Origin: Cytobacillus gottheilii
GTDB lineage: Bacteria; Bacillota; Bacilli; Bacillales; Cytobacillaceae
NCBI RefSeq assembly: GCF_900166665.1
Contig: NZ_LT800494.1
Coordinates: 3,983,136 to 4,047,135 of the forward strand
Direction: 5' to 3'
Length of the DNA stretch: 64,000 nucleotides
Under the pieces are notes generated by a model. It worked only from the letters and a program-made list of their open reading frames with translations, was not told the DNA's origin and did no database searches. Made by a program: the position numbers and the translations under genes. Positions 49,522 through 58,799 of the stretch are shown here, piece by piece; within the stretch, counting starts at the first letter, position 1, and the number at the start of each line of letters is the position of its first letter.

Positions 49522-49627
49522 ACATTACATACCGATTGGCAAACTACCGGTTTGCTGCTTCCATCTGTCTTTCCATACAAGCTCAGTGGTAAGAACAATA
49601 AATATTTTTAAACTTCATCTATAAAAT

Positions 49628-49690
49628 AAAACCCGAACGAATTCAAATTCTTTTAAATAAATGAATTTGATGCATCGTTCGGGTTTTTCT
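49628..49690 (+). terminator. Terminator of the RsbY-like gene
   Basis: AACCCGAACGA and TCGTTCGGGTT form an 11-bp stem with a long AT-rich loop, followed by TTTCTAT. Confidence 0.8.
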
Positions 49691-49819
49691 ATTCCAGCTT
49701 CTGTTACATCGACTATGGGAAGGAGTCTGAGCTGTTATATTGTATTCCAGCAGCCCGCGTTCCCCACCTGTCAAATTTTTCTCATCTTTTTCTTCCTTTT
49801 GCATCGCTTAAAAAGAATG

Positions 49820-50641
49820 TTATCTTTTTTTCATATAAAACTTTTCCTTCATATTAAAAGGTTCAAATATTTGTGTTTCAGTACGGATGGATTCCTTGCT
49901 GCCCAGTCCTAAAAATCCATTTTTTGTTAGGCTTTCATTAAATAAGTTTAGAACATGGCCTTGTAATTCCAAGTTAAAATATATCAGGACATTGCGGCAG
50001 ATAATGACATGAAATTCATTAAACGACCGGTCTGTGACCAGGTTGTGCTGAGCAAATATAATCCGATCGAGTAAATGCTGGTTCAAATAAGCGGCTTCGC
50101 TATCCGCCGTGTAATACTCTGAAAAGGACTTCTTTCCGCCTGCAAGCATATAGTTTTTTGTGTACGCTTGCATTTTATGAAGAGGAATAATACCGCTCTC
50201 CGCTTTCTTTAATACTGTTTCATTCATGTCGGTCGCATAAATGTTAGTAATAGCACCAAGACCCTCCTCTTCCATTAGAATAGCCATTGAGTAGGCTTCT
50301 TCTCCTGTTGAACAGCCTGCATGCCATATTCTTATTTCCGGAAGCCCAGCAAGAAGCGGAACGACTTCTTTGCGAAAGGTTTGAAAAAAGCCCGGGTCTC
50401 TGAACATTTCTGTTACATTGATCGAGAAATCACTTAATATTTTGCGAAGCATATGTTCATCATGAATAATTCTTTCTGTTAAAAGGGTCATATTGGCAAG
50501 TCGCTCAATCCGAAGTCTATTATCAACTCTGCGTTTGATAGAAGCGCGCATATATTTTCTAAAATCATAGCCTGATAGTTTATATACTGCATGAAGCAGC
50601 AAGTCCAATTCTAATTCTTCTTTGTTCATGAATTTTTTCAT
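49820..50641 (-). CDS. rsbM: CheR-family methyltransferase (RsbM-like)
   Basis: 273 residues. N-terminal CheR helical domain (YDFRKYMRASIKRRVDNRLR), then a SAM-binding Rossmann domain (IRIWHAGCSTGEEAYSMAIL, IYATDMNETVLKKAESGI, FHVIICRNVLIYF). It lacks receptor-binding extras. No chemotaxis genes are nearby; instead it sits beside the hybrid kinase, as B. cereus rsbM does. RsbM methylates Glu residues in the RsbK coiled coil and damps sigma-B activation. The start follows GATGAGGA. Confidence 0.85.
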   Translation of the reverse strand: MKKFMNKEELELDLLLHAVYKLSGYDFRKYMRASIKRRVDNRLRIERLANMTLLTERIIHDEHMLRKILSDFSINVTEMFRDPGFFQTFRKEVVPLLAGLPEIRIWHAGCSTGEEAYSMAILMEEEGLGAITNIYATDMNETVLKKAESGIIPLHKMQAYTKNYMLAGGKKSFSEYYTADSEAAYLNQHLLDRIIFAQHNLVTDRSFNEFHVIICRNVLIYFNLELQGHVLNLFNESLTKNGFLGLGSKESIRTETQIFEPFNMKEKFYMKKR

Positions 50642-50852
50642 TCCTCATCTTTCTCAATCAATTCTTCTAATATCCGCCTTCCAAGTGTAAAAGGAAAGAA
50701 GGCAATTCTTTAATACCCAAATTCTAAGATGAGTAAACCTTTTTATCATGTGTTTTAAAAAAGATGGCGGCCTGGTTATAGCCGCCATCTTTCCTATTGA
50801 AACCCTTCAGTGTTTCTTTAACTGTTTAGGATTCATTAAGTCTCCTGGTACT

Positions 50853-53666
50853 TTACTTTGCAATCCACACGCGCATGACAGATAGGAGCTGGTCTAGTTT
50901 GAGTGGTTTGCTTATATAGTCTGATGCTCCTGCTTCAATGCATTTTTCTCGGTCACCTTTCATTGCTTTTGCTGTAAGAGCAATGATTGGAACGTCATGA
51001 TGCTGTTCAAGGCTGCGAATTCTTTTCATTGTTTCATAGCCATCCATTACCGGCATCATAATATCCATTAGGACAATATCTACTTGGTCTCTGGCCATTA
51101 AAGTGTCAAGGCATTGGAGGCCATTTGCTGCTGTAATAACATTCATTCCTTCTTTTTCTAACGCATTTTTCAGTGCGTAGATATTTCGATTATCGTCATC
51201 TACAACGATTACTGTTTTGTCTTTTAAGTCCTTCGCCATCTCTGCTTTTTCAACATGTTCTACATGGTCAATTGTCTTCTCGACTACTTCATGAACAGGA
51301 TCATTTGATAGACTATTTTCTAATTCTAACGCTGATGCAGCTTCCTCTTCAGCTTTTAATTCCTCTATTGTAGAAGGCATTCCGCCTGGCAGGCTTGGAA
51401 TCAGTAAAGCAAAGCTGCTGCCTTCTCCTTCAACGCTGTGTTCTACCTTGCAGGTACCGCCAAGCAGGTTCGCAAACTCCTTAGTAATGGATAAACCGAG
51501 ACCCGTACCGCCAAATTTGCGCATGGTGGCTCCGTCAGCTTGCTGGAAAGCTTCAAAGATCATTTTCTGCTTATCAGGTGCAATTCCAATTCCCGTATCG
51601 GAAACGATAATTTTGAGCCAATTCGAGGAATGCTCTGACATAGGCAATAAAGCATATTCCTCCTGTTTCGCTTTTTCTAGCAATACAGTTACCGAGCCTT
51701 CTTCTGTAAACTTAAATGCATTTGATAGCAGGTTTTTGACAACCTGCTGCAGACGCATCTCATCGGTATGCATCAGCATCGGAATATCATCATTAGCAAT
51801 CACAGAAAAATCCAGACCTTTGTGCTTCGCCATTTGCGCAAAATGAAGCTTAATACGATCGGCAAAGTCTACAATATTTACTTCTTCAAACTTAATTTCC
51901 AGCTTTCCAACTTCAACCTTTGATAGATCGAGAATATCATTTATCAAGTTTAGAAGATCTTGACCAGAAGAATGAATCACACGTGAAAATTCCTTCTGCT
52001 CATCTGTCAGCACTTGATCGGGATCTTCTTCAAGCATTTCAGATAATAATAGAATACTATTTAATGGTGTTCTTAACTCATGTGACATATTCGCAAGGAA
52101 CTCCGATTTATATTTAGAACTTAAAGTTAATTCCTTCGCTTTTTCTTCGAGCTCTTCCTTTGCAGCAAGAAGTTCTTCTGACTTCAGCTCTGCATCCTTT
52201 GTGCGCTCCTCAAGCTGTTCATTAATAATGCGCAGTTCTTCTGCCTGTGTTTGCATTTCTTCAGATTGGGCCTGAAGCTCTTCAGATTGCGTCTGCAATT
52301 CTTCAGATTGTGTTTGCAGCTCTTCAGTTTGAGCCTGTGATTCTTGTAGCAAGCGAACAATTTCCATTCTGCCTGCAATATTTGTAATAGCTATTCCAAG
52401 TGTTTCAGTGACTTCCTGTATCATTTTAATTTGAGCTGCTGTAAAATGCTGTAACCCAGCAAGCTCGATTACCGCAACAACTTCATCATTCATAAGAATC
52501 GGTGCCATTACAATGCTTCTTGGCTGGAATTCACCAAAACCTGTTGAAATCATTCTATAATTGTCTGGTATATCGCGAATTTGGGTTATTTTCTTTTCAA
52601 TAACCGTTTGGCCAATCAGCCCTTCGCCAGGTGCGAAAGCATCTCTTCCGGCACTATCTTTATCCCCAGCAACAGCCGCAGCACGCGTAAAGAGAACTTC
52701 ATCGCCACTTTCTTTTTTGATATAGAAAATACCAAGATCTGCTCCAGCAATAGGCGTCAGTTTCTTTATAAAGTAAGACGCAAGCTCATCTACTGTTACA
52801 AATCTGCTATAAGCTCCGATAATATCCGCAGAGGTTGTTTGAATCCAATTTTGTTCCGTAATTTCCGCCGTATACTTTTTCTCTTTTTTATTGTAATCCT
52901 CTAAAGAAGTGGCCATATAGTTAAACGCCTTCGCAATCTCACCGATTTCATCCTGCGTTTCTACTTCTAAGCGGGGAATCTTAGACAATTCGTTATAATC
53001 AATATCATTAATTCCTTTTGTAATGCTATTGATGCTACTGCTTGTACTGCGGATCACCCATAATGTCACACCTACAATCAGAATAATCACAACTGAAACA
53101 GCCGAAATAATAAAAATTAGCAACTGATTATATGTATTTGTGGCGCTTTCTAGAGACTCATTCATAAGTCCTTCTTGGTGATCTTTGAAATCGACCAATA
53201 GTTGTAAAAGCCTATCCCGGTTTTCAAGTTCTGCTGTATAGATTGCCGATACCCCAGCTTCATTCCCATCATTTATTAACTGAATGATTTCCTGCTCCAT
53301 CTCTAAGTAGGAGTTATAGCTGGACTGCAATTGATTAAAGATGTCCATCCCGTTTTCTGTATTAATGCTGCGTTCAAGATTAATCAAGTTGCTTTCAATT
53401 GTATGGTGACTTTCCTCCATGGAGCTTGCCAGCACCTGAGCATCCAATTCTTCACCATATGAGATAATATTAAGAAGCATTCTGTCGGCTTCATAAAATT
53501 CTTGTCTAATTTCTGTCGCTTCATTGACTTTGCTATATCGGTCTTGAACGATTTCCAGCATATTTTCTCTCATGACATTTACCATCATTAAAATGACAAA
53601 CATGAGCAAAAACAAAAAAAGCGTGGTCAAACCTAAACCGATAAACTGCTTTCTCTTAAAGCTCAA
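50853..53666 (-). CDS. rsbK: RsbK-like hybrid sensor histidine kinase
   Basis: 937 residues. In order: TM1 (about 12-30), extracellular CHASE3-like helices (about 35-180), TM2 (about 183-204), HAMP (about 205-258), GAF (about 275-430), a coiled coil with heptads EELQTQS/EELQAQS (about 448-480), HisKA with His529 (FLANMSHELRTPLNS), HATPase (GTGLGLSITKEF), and a C-terminal receiver (VLMDIMMPVMDG). This matches B. cereus RsbK, whose heptad Glu residues are methylated by RsbM and which phosphorylates RsbY. The start is TTG 53666 with GGAGGGG. Confidence 0.88.
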   Translation of the reverse strand: MSFKRKQFIGLGLTTLFLFLLMFVILMMVNVMRENMLEIVQDRYSKVNEATEIRQEFYEADRMLLNIISYGEELDAQVLASSMEESHHTIESNLINLERSINTENGMDIFNQLQSSYNSYLEMEQEIIQLINDGNEAGVSAIYTAELENRDRLLQLLVDFKDHQEGLMNESLESATNTYNQLLIFIISAVSVVIILIVGVTLWVIRSTSSSINSITKGINDIDYNELSKIPRLEVETQDEIGEIAKAFNYMATSLEDYNKKEKKYTAEITEQNWIQTTSADIIGAYSRFVTVDELASYFIKKLTPIAGADLGIFYIKKESGDEVLFTRAAAVAGDKDSAGRDAFAPGEGLIGQTVIEKKITQIRDIPDNYRMISTGFGEFQPRSIVMAPILMNDEVVAVIELAGLQHFTAAQIKMIQEVTETLGIAITNIAGRMEIVRLLQESQAQTEELQTQSEELQTQSEELQAQSEEMQTQAEELRIINEQLEERTKDAELKSEELLAAKEELEEKAKELTLSSKYKSEFLANMSHELRTPLNSILLLSEMLEEDPDQVLTDEQKEFSRVIHSSGQDLLNLINDILDLSKVEVGKLEIKFEEVNIVDFADRIKLHFAQMAKHKGLDFSVIANDDIPMLMHTDEMRLQQVVKNLLSNAFKFTEEGSVTVLLEKAKQEEYALLPMSEHSSNWLKIIVSDTGIGIAPDKQKMIFEAFQQADGATMRKFGGTGLGLSITKEFANLLGGTCKVEHSVEGEGSSFALLIPSLPGGMPSTIEELKAEEEAASALELENSLSNDPVHEVVEKTIDHVEHVEKAEMAKDLKDKTVIVVDDDNRNIYALKNALEKEGMNVITAANGLQCLDTLMARDQVDIVLMDIMMPVMDGYETMKRIRSLEQHHDVPIIALTAKAMKGDREKCIEAGASDYISKPLKLDQLLSVMRVWIAK

Positions 53667-53862
53667 AAATGCCCCTCCTATCTCTAACTTTATTCCTAAT
53701 ACAAATATAGCAATAAAAACGGTTTGTTACGAGTTTTTAAGTTAAAAACTTATAAAATATATAAATGCCAATTTTTTCATTGTTAAATTGATTGAACCCA
53801 AGTTTATTAGTCATAATATTTCGTCATCCGGAGGAGATTTTTACATTTCAATCTAAAAAAGC

Positions 53863-54174
53863 GGCTGGGACAAATCTAATATTACATTTTAGAACACGAA
53901 TATTAAATGTCATGGTTTGCTTATTAAGACCGTTCCATGGCGCTGCGGACCCTCGCTTTCCGCTGAGAGGAAGATGAGCCTACTCGTCACTGCCGCTCCT
54001 ACGGGGGTTCATCCCTTCCACTACAGCCCGCAGGAGTCGAGTTGCCTCCACTACATTTCACTCGTGTTTAATCAGGGTATATATTAGAATAACAAAGAAA
54101 AAACCGAATGATTAGAGAAATTCACCTCCTAACCAATCGGTTCAATGGCCGTGGTAAATACTTATGTCCCAGCC
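53863..54174. mobile_element. GGCTGGGACA-type MITE-like element, best-preserved copy
   Basis: Perfect 10-bp inverted ends: GGCTGGGACA (53863-53872) and TGTCCCAGCC (54165-54174). No ORF is inside. The interior has GCGCTGCGGACCCTCGCTTT and GCAGGAGTCGAGTTGCCTCC, as in the copy at 23154-23450. The right arm carries the CCGAATGATTAG/CTAACCAATCGG hairpin and, on the minus strand, a T run, placed to terminate the TPR-protein gene 18 bp upstream. No target-site duplication is obvious. Confidence 0.78.
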
Positions 54175-54192
54175 TCCATTCAAGATCCCTTT

Positions 54193-56913
54193 TTACTGAT
54201 ATGGGATTTTTTCTTGGTTGGAAGAAATCATCCATTCATATTGTCTTAATCTCAAGTCAAAAAGAGTCAATGGATCACGATAGCGCTCTGGATGCTTTCT
54301 CATTTGTTCTAAACCATGAGCAGCACCTTCTATTGCGTCCTTTGTTTCGGTTACTGCTTCCCCTAAAATATCAAATGGCTGCCTAAAAAATATATTTATA
54401 TCTCTTTCTAATCCTTTTTCAAAAAGATCAAACGGCTGAATAAACCGCTCTGAAATTTGATTTGTAACTTCATAATAATCTTCATGTTCTATAAACTGTT
54501 TATATCTGTTATGAAGCATCGTTTTATTTTGCATTCCGCCAAAGAGTTTTCCTGCACTTTTCAATATAAATTGTGATGGTGAAAACTTTAAGAGAATATT
54601 CACCTGGTCAAAACGCACAGTTCCTCTTGTCATTCTGTCTGCATCTCTCGCCCAGTCTTCAAGCACTTTAAAGTCACATAGCAGCTGCAGCTTTTCTTCA
54701 TTATACATATCATTAAAGCCTTCCCCTATATCATCAAGAAAGCGCTGGCTTTCAGCTAGTTCAGCTTCACTGCTGACCATCCAATCTTTAAAACGATTAT
54801 GAAACTCCGGCATAACTTCCAGTTCGATAAACTGCTGGGCTTTTCGGTTCATCTCTTCATTCAATTCCACATGTATGCTGCCAAAATTACTGCTCTCTGT
54901 AATCAGCTCTGAACATTGTTTAAATATATCAGGGAGCTTAGACGTTATTTTATCCTTCATTTCATTTTTCAGCTGGCTAAATGCAGCTGTAATAGATTGC
55001 ACTTTTCCCTCTTCAGTGTCCTCAAGCTGATGAATAGCGCCTTTTAATTTTGCCTGCATTTCTTCATTCCAACTGATCTGTTCGACCAATGTGTTTTCCT
55101 TCTCACTTCTTTTCTCAAGCAGGTAATTGATTGATTTCCTTATATAGTAGAGCACTTTTTTGGTGCGTTCTTCTTCAAGGCTTCTTCCGCTAACTATTTG
55201 TCGAATAAATGCTCCTAGCTCTTCCATTTGATCCTGTCCCTGATAATGCAATGAAAATGAAAAGATAGATGCACTAGGAAAACTAGTGTATATTCTTTGA
55301 GCCGCTTCCTCTGCAGAATTTCGGGTCCCAAGCTCATCCTGCAGCAAAAGAAAATGTACTGGCAAATTGGGAGCCTTATTTTGTATTATTTCCACAGCCT
55401 CAACCTCATCCTTAGAAATTGAATGACTGACATCGATTACTAGCAGTATTTGATCCGCAAAATGCAAGTATTGCTGCAAATTTTTAGTCATTATATGCTG
55501 CTGATCTTTTGCATGAATAATAGCCGTCTGCTGCTGCTGAAGAAACGGAACTGGCATTTCTACATCAATCATCATCTGTTGCAGGCCGCCTCTATATTCT
55601 CGCATTTCTTCAATTGAATTTAACGGGATCATTTTGTCATCCATTATAGCTGTAAGTTTATTTTCTTCTGAGTACTTAATCATCACGGCACTGCTTTCAA
55701 GTTCACCAGCAAAGGGAAAGGATGTGATGGCTTCCAGAAATTCAGCTGCTGAGCTTTTTCCTGCCCCGGAAACAAGCAAATGCTGTTCATCCACATTGAG
55801 CAGCTCCCGTACCATCCATTTAAAGCGTTCCCCCATAAAGACACCATTTTCAGATGCCCAGGACATAAGGCTTTCAAACAAGGCAAATGCTGATTGGAGT
55901 CCGTCTTGCGTACGTAAGGTGTAACTTAATGTTTTTTCAGCTTGATAGATTGTTTCTTCGTCTACATCTGATGGAAATAATTCTTGCCATGCCAGCACAG
56001 CTGAAGCTGCCAATAAAGCGTGCGCTGAGGATGCCATGCTTAACCAGACTTTTAACGTATTCGGCATAAGATGAGCTATTTCACGCACTAAATATTTACC
56101 AGAGATCAGCTCTTTATATGCATCATAATAATGTTCCGAGAGTCTATTCCATGTATAGTTATCAGTAGTGTTTACATGGAGCATCATGTAATTTATTTCT
56201 TTTAAAAATGCAAAACGCAGGTCTTCTTTTTGCTGATAATGAAGAAATAGAGCAGATGCCAGCTGTTCAAACCTATTTTGATCAACTTCATATAGTGCCA
56301 TCATTGCTTCGTTATAATAACTAGGTTCAGTTTGCTTGGCTTTTCCATCTGCAATATACCTCTGCAGCACATCAAACCAGCTGACAGACCTGGTACGAAT
56401 TGATTCATCTGCAGCTAGCTGTAATGCATTGCGCCAATCCTGATGTTTTTCAAAAAACATTCGGGCAATCTCCGTGACATCTGGATAATCTGGATCCAAG
56501 GCAACTGCTTCCTTAATGGTTTCAACTGCTAATTCAAGTTTTCCACACTGTATGTATAAGGAAAATAATTGCAGCAGCACTTCCATTTTTAAAATAGTGG
56601 AATCTGTTTCAATCGTTTTGTATATATCTTCGGCCATTGACAGTAAATCAAGCTCAAAATAGGCATCCGCCATGTTTTTTTTCGCCCAAGGCTCTAGCTC
56701 ATTATTGATATTTTCCCATTTAAAAATGGCTGCCTCATAATCTTTATGAAGAAAGTAGAGTTCACCTTGTGCAAACCGAATTTGCGCTAAATCGGGAACC
56801 TCACTGCTTTGCTCTTCCATATACACTTCACCAAGAACCTTCAGCGGGTGTACTCCGTCATGACCATCCATAAATATCTCATAATATACTTTTTTCATTA
56901 ATTGCTTTTCCAA
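54193..56913 (-). CDS. Large TPR protein with degenerate P-loop GTPase domain
   Basis: About 906 residues, probably cytoplasmic. The N-terminal third is TPR-like helical repeats (AQGELYFLHKDYEAAIFKWE; GKLELAVETIKEAVALDPDY). A P-loop region near 378-390 reads LLVSGAGKSSAAEFLEAI; the GAGKSS is intact but the first Gly is missing. A strand QILLVIDVSHSISKDEVEAV and LLLQDEL follow where dynamin-like GTPases have DxxG and N/TKxD, so the fold looks GTPase-like but degenerate. The last 300 residues are long helices. I choose TTG 56913 after GGAGG; ATG 56958 has no ribosome site. Function is unknown. Confidence 0.7.
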   Translation of the reverse strand: MEKQLMKKVYYEIFMDGHDGVHPLKVLGEVYMEEQSSEVPDLAQIRFAQGELYFLHKDYEAAIFKWENINNELEPWAKKNMADAYFELDLLSMAEDIYKTIETDSTILKMEVLLQLFSLYIQCGKLELAVETIKEAVALDPDYPDVTEIARMFFEKHQDWRNALQLAADESIRTRSVSWFDVLQRYIADGKAKQTEPSYYNEAMMALYEVDQNRFEQLASALFLHYQQKEDLRFAFLKEINYMMLHVNTTDNYTWNRLSEHYYDAYKELISGKYLVREIAHLMPNTLKVWLSMASSAHALLAASAVLAWQELFPSDVDEETIYQAEKTLSYTLRTQDGLQSAFALFESLMSWASENGVFMGERFKWMVRELLNVDEQHLLVSGAGKSSAAEFLEAITSFPFAGELESSAVMIKYSEENKLTAIMDDKMIPLNSIEEMREYRGGLQQMMIDVEMPVPFLQQQQTAIIHAKDQQHIMTKNLQQYLHFADQILLVIDVSHSISKDEVEAVEIIQNKAPNLPVHFLLLQDELGTRNSAEEAAQRIYTSFPSASIFSFSLHYQGQDQMEELGAFIRQIVSGRSLEEERTKKVLYYIRKSINYLLEKRSEKENTLVEQISWNEEMQAKLKGAIHQLEDTEEGKVQSITAAFSQLKNEMKDKITSKLPDIFKQCSELITESSNFGSIHVELNEEMNRKAQQFIELEVMPEFHNRFKDWMVSSEAELAESQRFLDDIGEGFNDMYNEEKLQLLCDFKVLEDWARDADRMTRGTVRFDQVNILLKFSPSQFILKSAGKLFGGMQNKTMLHNRYKQFIEHEDYYEVTNQISERFIQPFDLFEKGLERDINIFFRQPFDILGEAVTETKDAIEGAAHGLEQMRKHPERYRDPLTLFDLRLRQYEWMISSNQEKIPYQ

Positions 56914-57044
56914 GTGTTCATCAACCTCCGCTATACATCTTTTTACGCACGGACTCATGTATCATATATATCTTGTATTCTATCAAAGAAATGACAAAGA
57001 TAAATGTCATTTCCCTATCAATTCAAAGACAATCTTATTAAGAA

Positions 57045-57295
57045 AAGCTGAAGCGCCTTGCTCAGATTAAAGAACGCTGACTAAAATCGCCACGTCCTGT
57101 GGCAACGTCTGCACAACCCACATCCTGTGGGCCCCAAGCTTAAAGACAAGATGGCAAGAAGGTTGTTCTTTACCTTCTGGACAGATTGGCTTAAGACCTC
57201 GAGGGGCTAGGCGCTGCAGCTAGACATGAAGAAAAGCGGAAGGCGCTTGCTCAGGGGCGACACCTCGAGCCCCTAGCGCCTGCAGCTAGACACTT
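57045..57295. repeat. Bacillaceae intergenic repeats (two related direct units)
   Basis: AAGCTGAAGCGCCTTGCTCA ... GGGGCTAGGCGCTGCAGCTAGACA, then AAGCGGAAGGCGCTTGCTCA ... GCCCCTAGCGCCTGCAGCTAGACA. The second unit is compact; the first carries an inserted stretch with CGCCACGTCCTGTGGCAACG and CCCACATCCTGTGGGCC dyads. No coding sequence is seen. The remaining part of the 56914-57600 gap is AT-rich and featureless. Confidence 0.7.
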
Positions 57296-57617
57296 CCCTA
57301 ACCATAAACCTATACTTTAAAATGGAAGATTCTTTTGTAAGACAGGTTCTAGGAATATATCATTATCATATGATTAAAAGTAAGAAAAAGTATTCTATTA
57401 ATTTAAAATACCCAAGTATTGCCCTGCAAGTTATGTAAAAAATGCCTTATTATAAAAGAACGCATAGTATTTTCTTTTACCACTGTCTTTACTCATTAAA
57501 ACGTTTGAGAGGATCGAAGAAGCGGTATAAATCATATATATCATACTCACTTTGTTCCTGAATTACGACAGTTCGGATGATTTTACGTACCTTTTTCCCA
57601 ACAGAAAATATGATAAA

Positions 57618-57643
57618 TGAAACTTTTATCATACAAAGACGTC
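57618..57643 (+). promoter_or_regulatory. ECF sigma (sigma-M/W type) promoter of ypuA
   Basis: TGAAAC (57618-57623), exactly 16 bp, then CGTC (57640-57643). This matches the extracytoplasmic-function sigma consensus perfectly; B. subtilis ypuA is likewise a sigma-M target. Confidence 0.85.
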
Positions 57644-57685
57644 TATATCATATAGCTCAAAATTATGAATAAGGAGTTAACTAAC

Positions 57686-58597
57686 ATGAAGAATTCAAAA
57701 AAATGGCTGTCTGCATTTGCAGCCCTATCTCTTGCTTTTAGCATAAATGGAACAGCTTTTGCGGCAAACGGAAATGAAAAAGAGAGCATTAATGAAAAGT
57801 TTGGCCTGCCTATCGCCGTTTATGGTGAAGCCTTAACTGCTGCTCAAAAAGAAGAAACACGCAGCCTGCTAAACATTAATGACCCTGAAATGGTGGAAGA
57901 AATTACGGTAACAGCTGAGGACATCGTTTATTATATTAAAGGAGATCCTCACTCTAATATGTATTCTTCGGCTAAAATTACACGCAAGGAAACGGGCGAA
58001 GGTGTCGTCATTAATCAAGTGACACCAGAGAATATTACTGAAGTTTCCGATGAAATGTATGCAAATGCTCTTTTAACAGCTGGCATTGAAGATGCAGTTG
58101 TAGATATTGCCTCCCCAGTTAAAGTAAGCGGACATTCTGCATTAGTTGGAATTTACAAAGCATATGATCAAGGTGAGGGCACTGCTCTTAATCAGGATCG
58201 TACCGAAGTTGCTAACGAAGAACTCAGTATTGCCACAAAGCTAGCTGGTCAAGAAGGAATGGATCAGGATAAAGTATCTGAGCTTCTGACAGAAATAAAG
58301 ACCGCTATCGCTGAACAAAACCCGGCGACAAAAGAAGATATTCAGCAAATCATCGACGAACAGCTAAAGACACTTGAAGTATCATTAAGCGAAGAAGATC
58401 GACAGCTTCTGGTCGACTTGTTTGAAAGAATGCGTGAACTGAACATCAATTTTGATAATGTTAAAAGCCAGCTCGAGGACTTAGCCAATGATGTAAAAAC
58501 GAAAATTGAAGAAGCAGTTGGAGACAAAGGATTCCTTCAAGCGGTGTCTGACTTCTTTAAGAACCTTATTGATTCAATAAAAAGCATTTTTTCATAA
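57686..58597 (+). CDS. ypuA: DUF1002 exported protein (YpuA)
   Basis: 303 residues with a signal peptide (MKNSKKWLSAFAALSLAFSI, cut after AFA). The DUF1002 domain is at about 35-190 (LPIAVYGEALTAAQKEETRS; YYIKGDPHSNMYSSAKI). An amphipathic C-terminal helical tail ends in NLIDSIKSIFS. ATG 57686 follows AAGGAG; an in-frame ATG at 57665 lacks a site. The ECF promoter upstream places it in a cell-envelope stress regulon. The biochemical role is unknown. Confidence 0.88.
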   Translation: MKNSKKWLSAFAALSLAFSINGTAFAANGNEKESINEKFGLPIAVYGEALTAAQKEETRSLLNINDPEMVEEITVTAEDIVYYIKGDPHSNMYSSAKITRKETGEGVVINQVTPENITEVSDEMYANALLTAGIEDAVVDIASPVKVSGHSALVGIYKAYDQGEGTALNQDRTEVANEELSIATKLAGQEGMDQDKVSELLTEIKTAIAEQNPATKEDIQQIIDEQLKTLEVSLSEEDRQLLVDLFERMRELNINFDNVKSQLEDLANDVKTKIEEAVGDKGFLQAVSDFFKNLIDSIKSIFS

Positions 58598-58611
58598 AGC
58601 ACGGACAAACA

Positions 58612-58646
58612 TTGCCTGGGGACTTTTTTCTCCAGGCTTCTTTGTC
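58612..58646 (+). terminator. Terminator of ypuA
   Basis: GCCTGGGGA and TCTCCAGGC pair, with T residues in the loop and TTCTTTGT after. Confidence 0.7.
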
Positions 58647-58799
58647 TATAATAAGGAAAGGAAAAGGTCCTATGTGATTCGGAGGACGGCGAACCCCTGA
58701 TTCGTTATAATATTGTACAGTGAGAAAGCCACATTGAAATAGAAAGCCAAAAATAAAAATGGCTGAATGCTTTATTTCTTGCGATATAATCATTAAAAT

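Noticed and set aside
58640-58799. T-box upstream of glnS
   Set aside because: No AGGGTGG-type T-box core and no terminator/antiterminator pair is visible.
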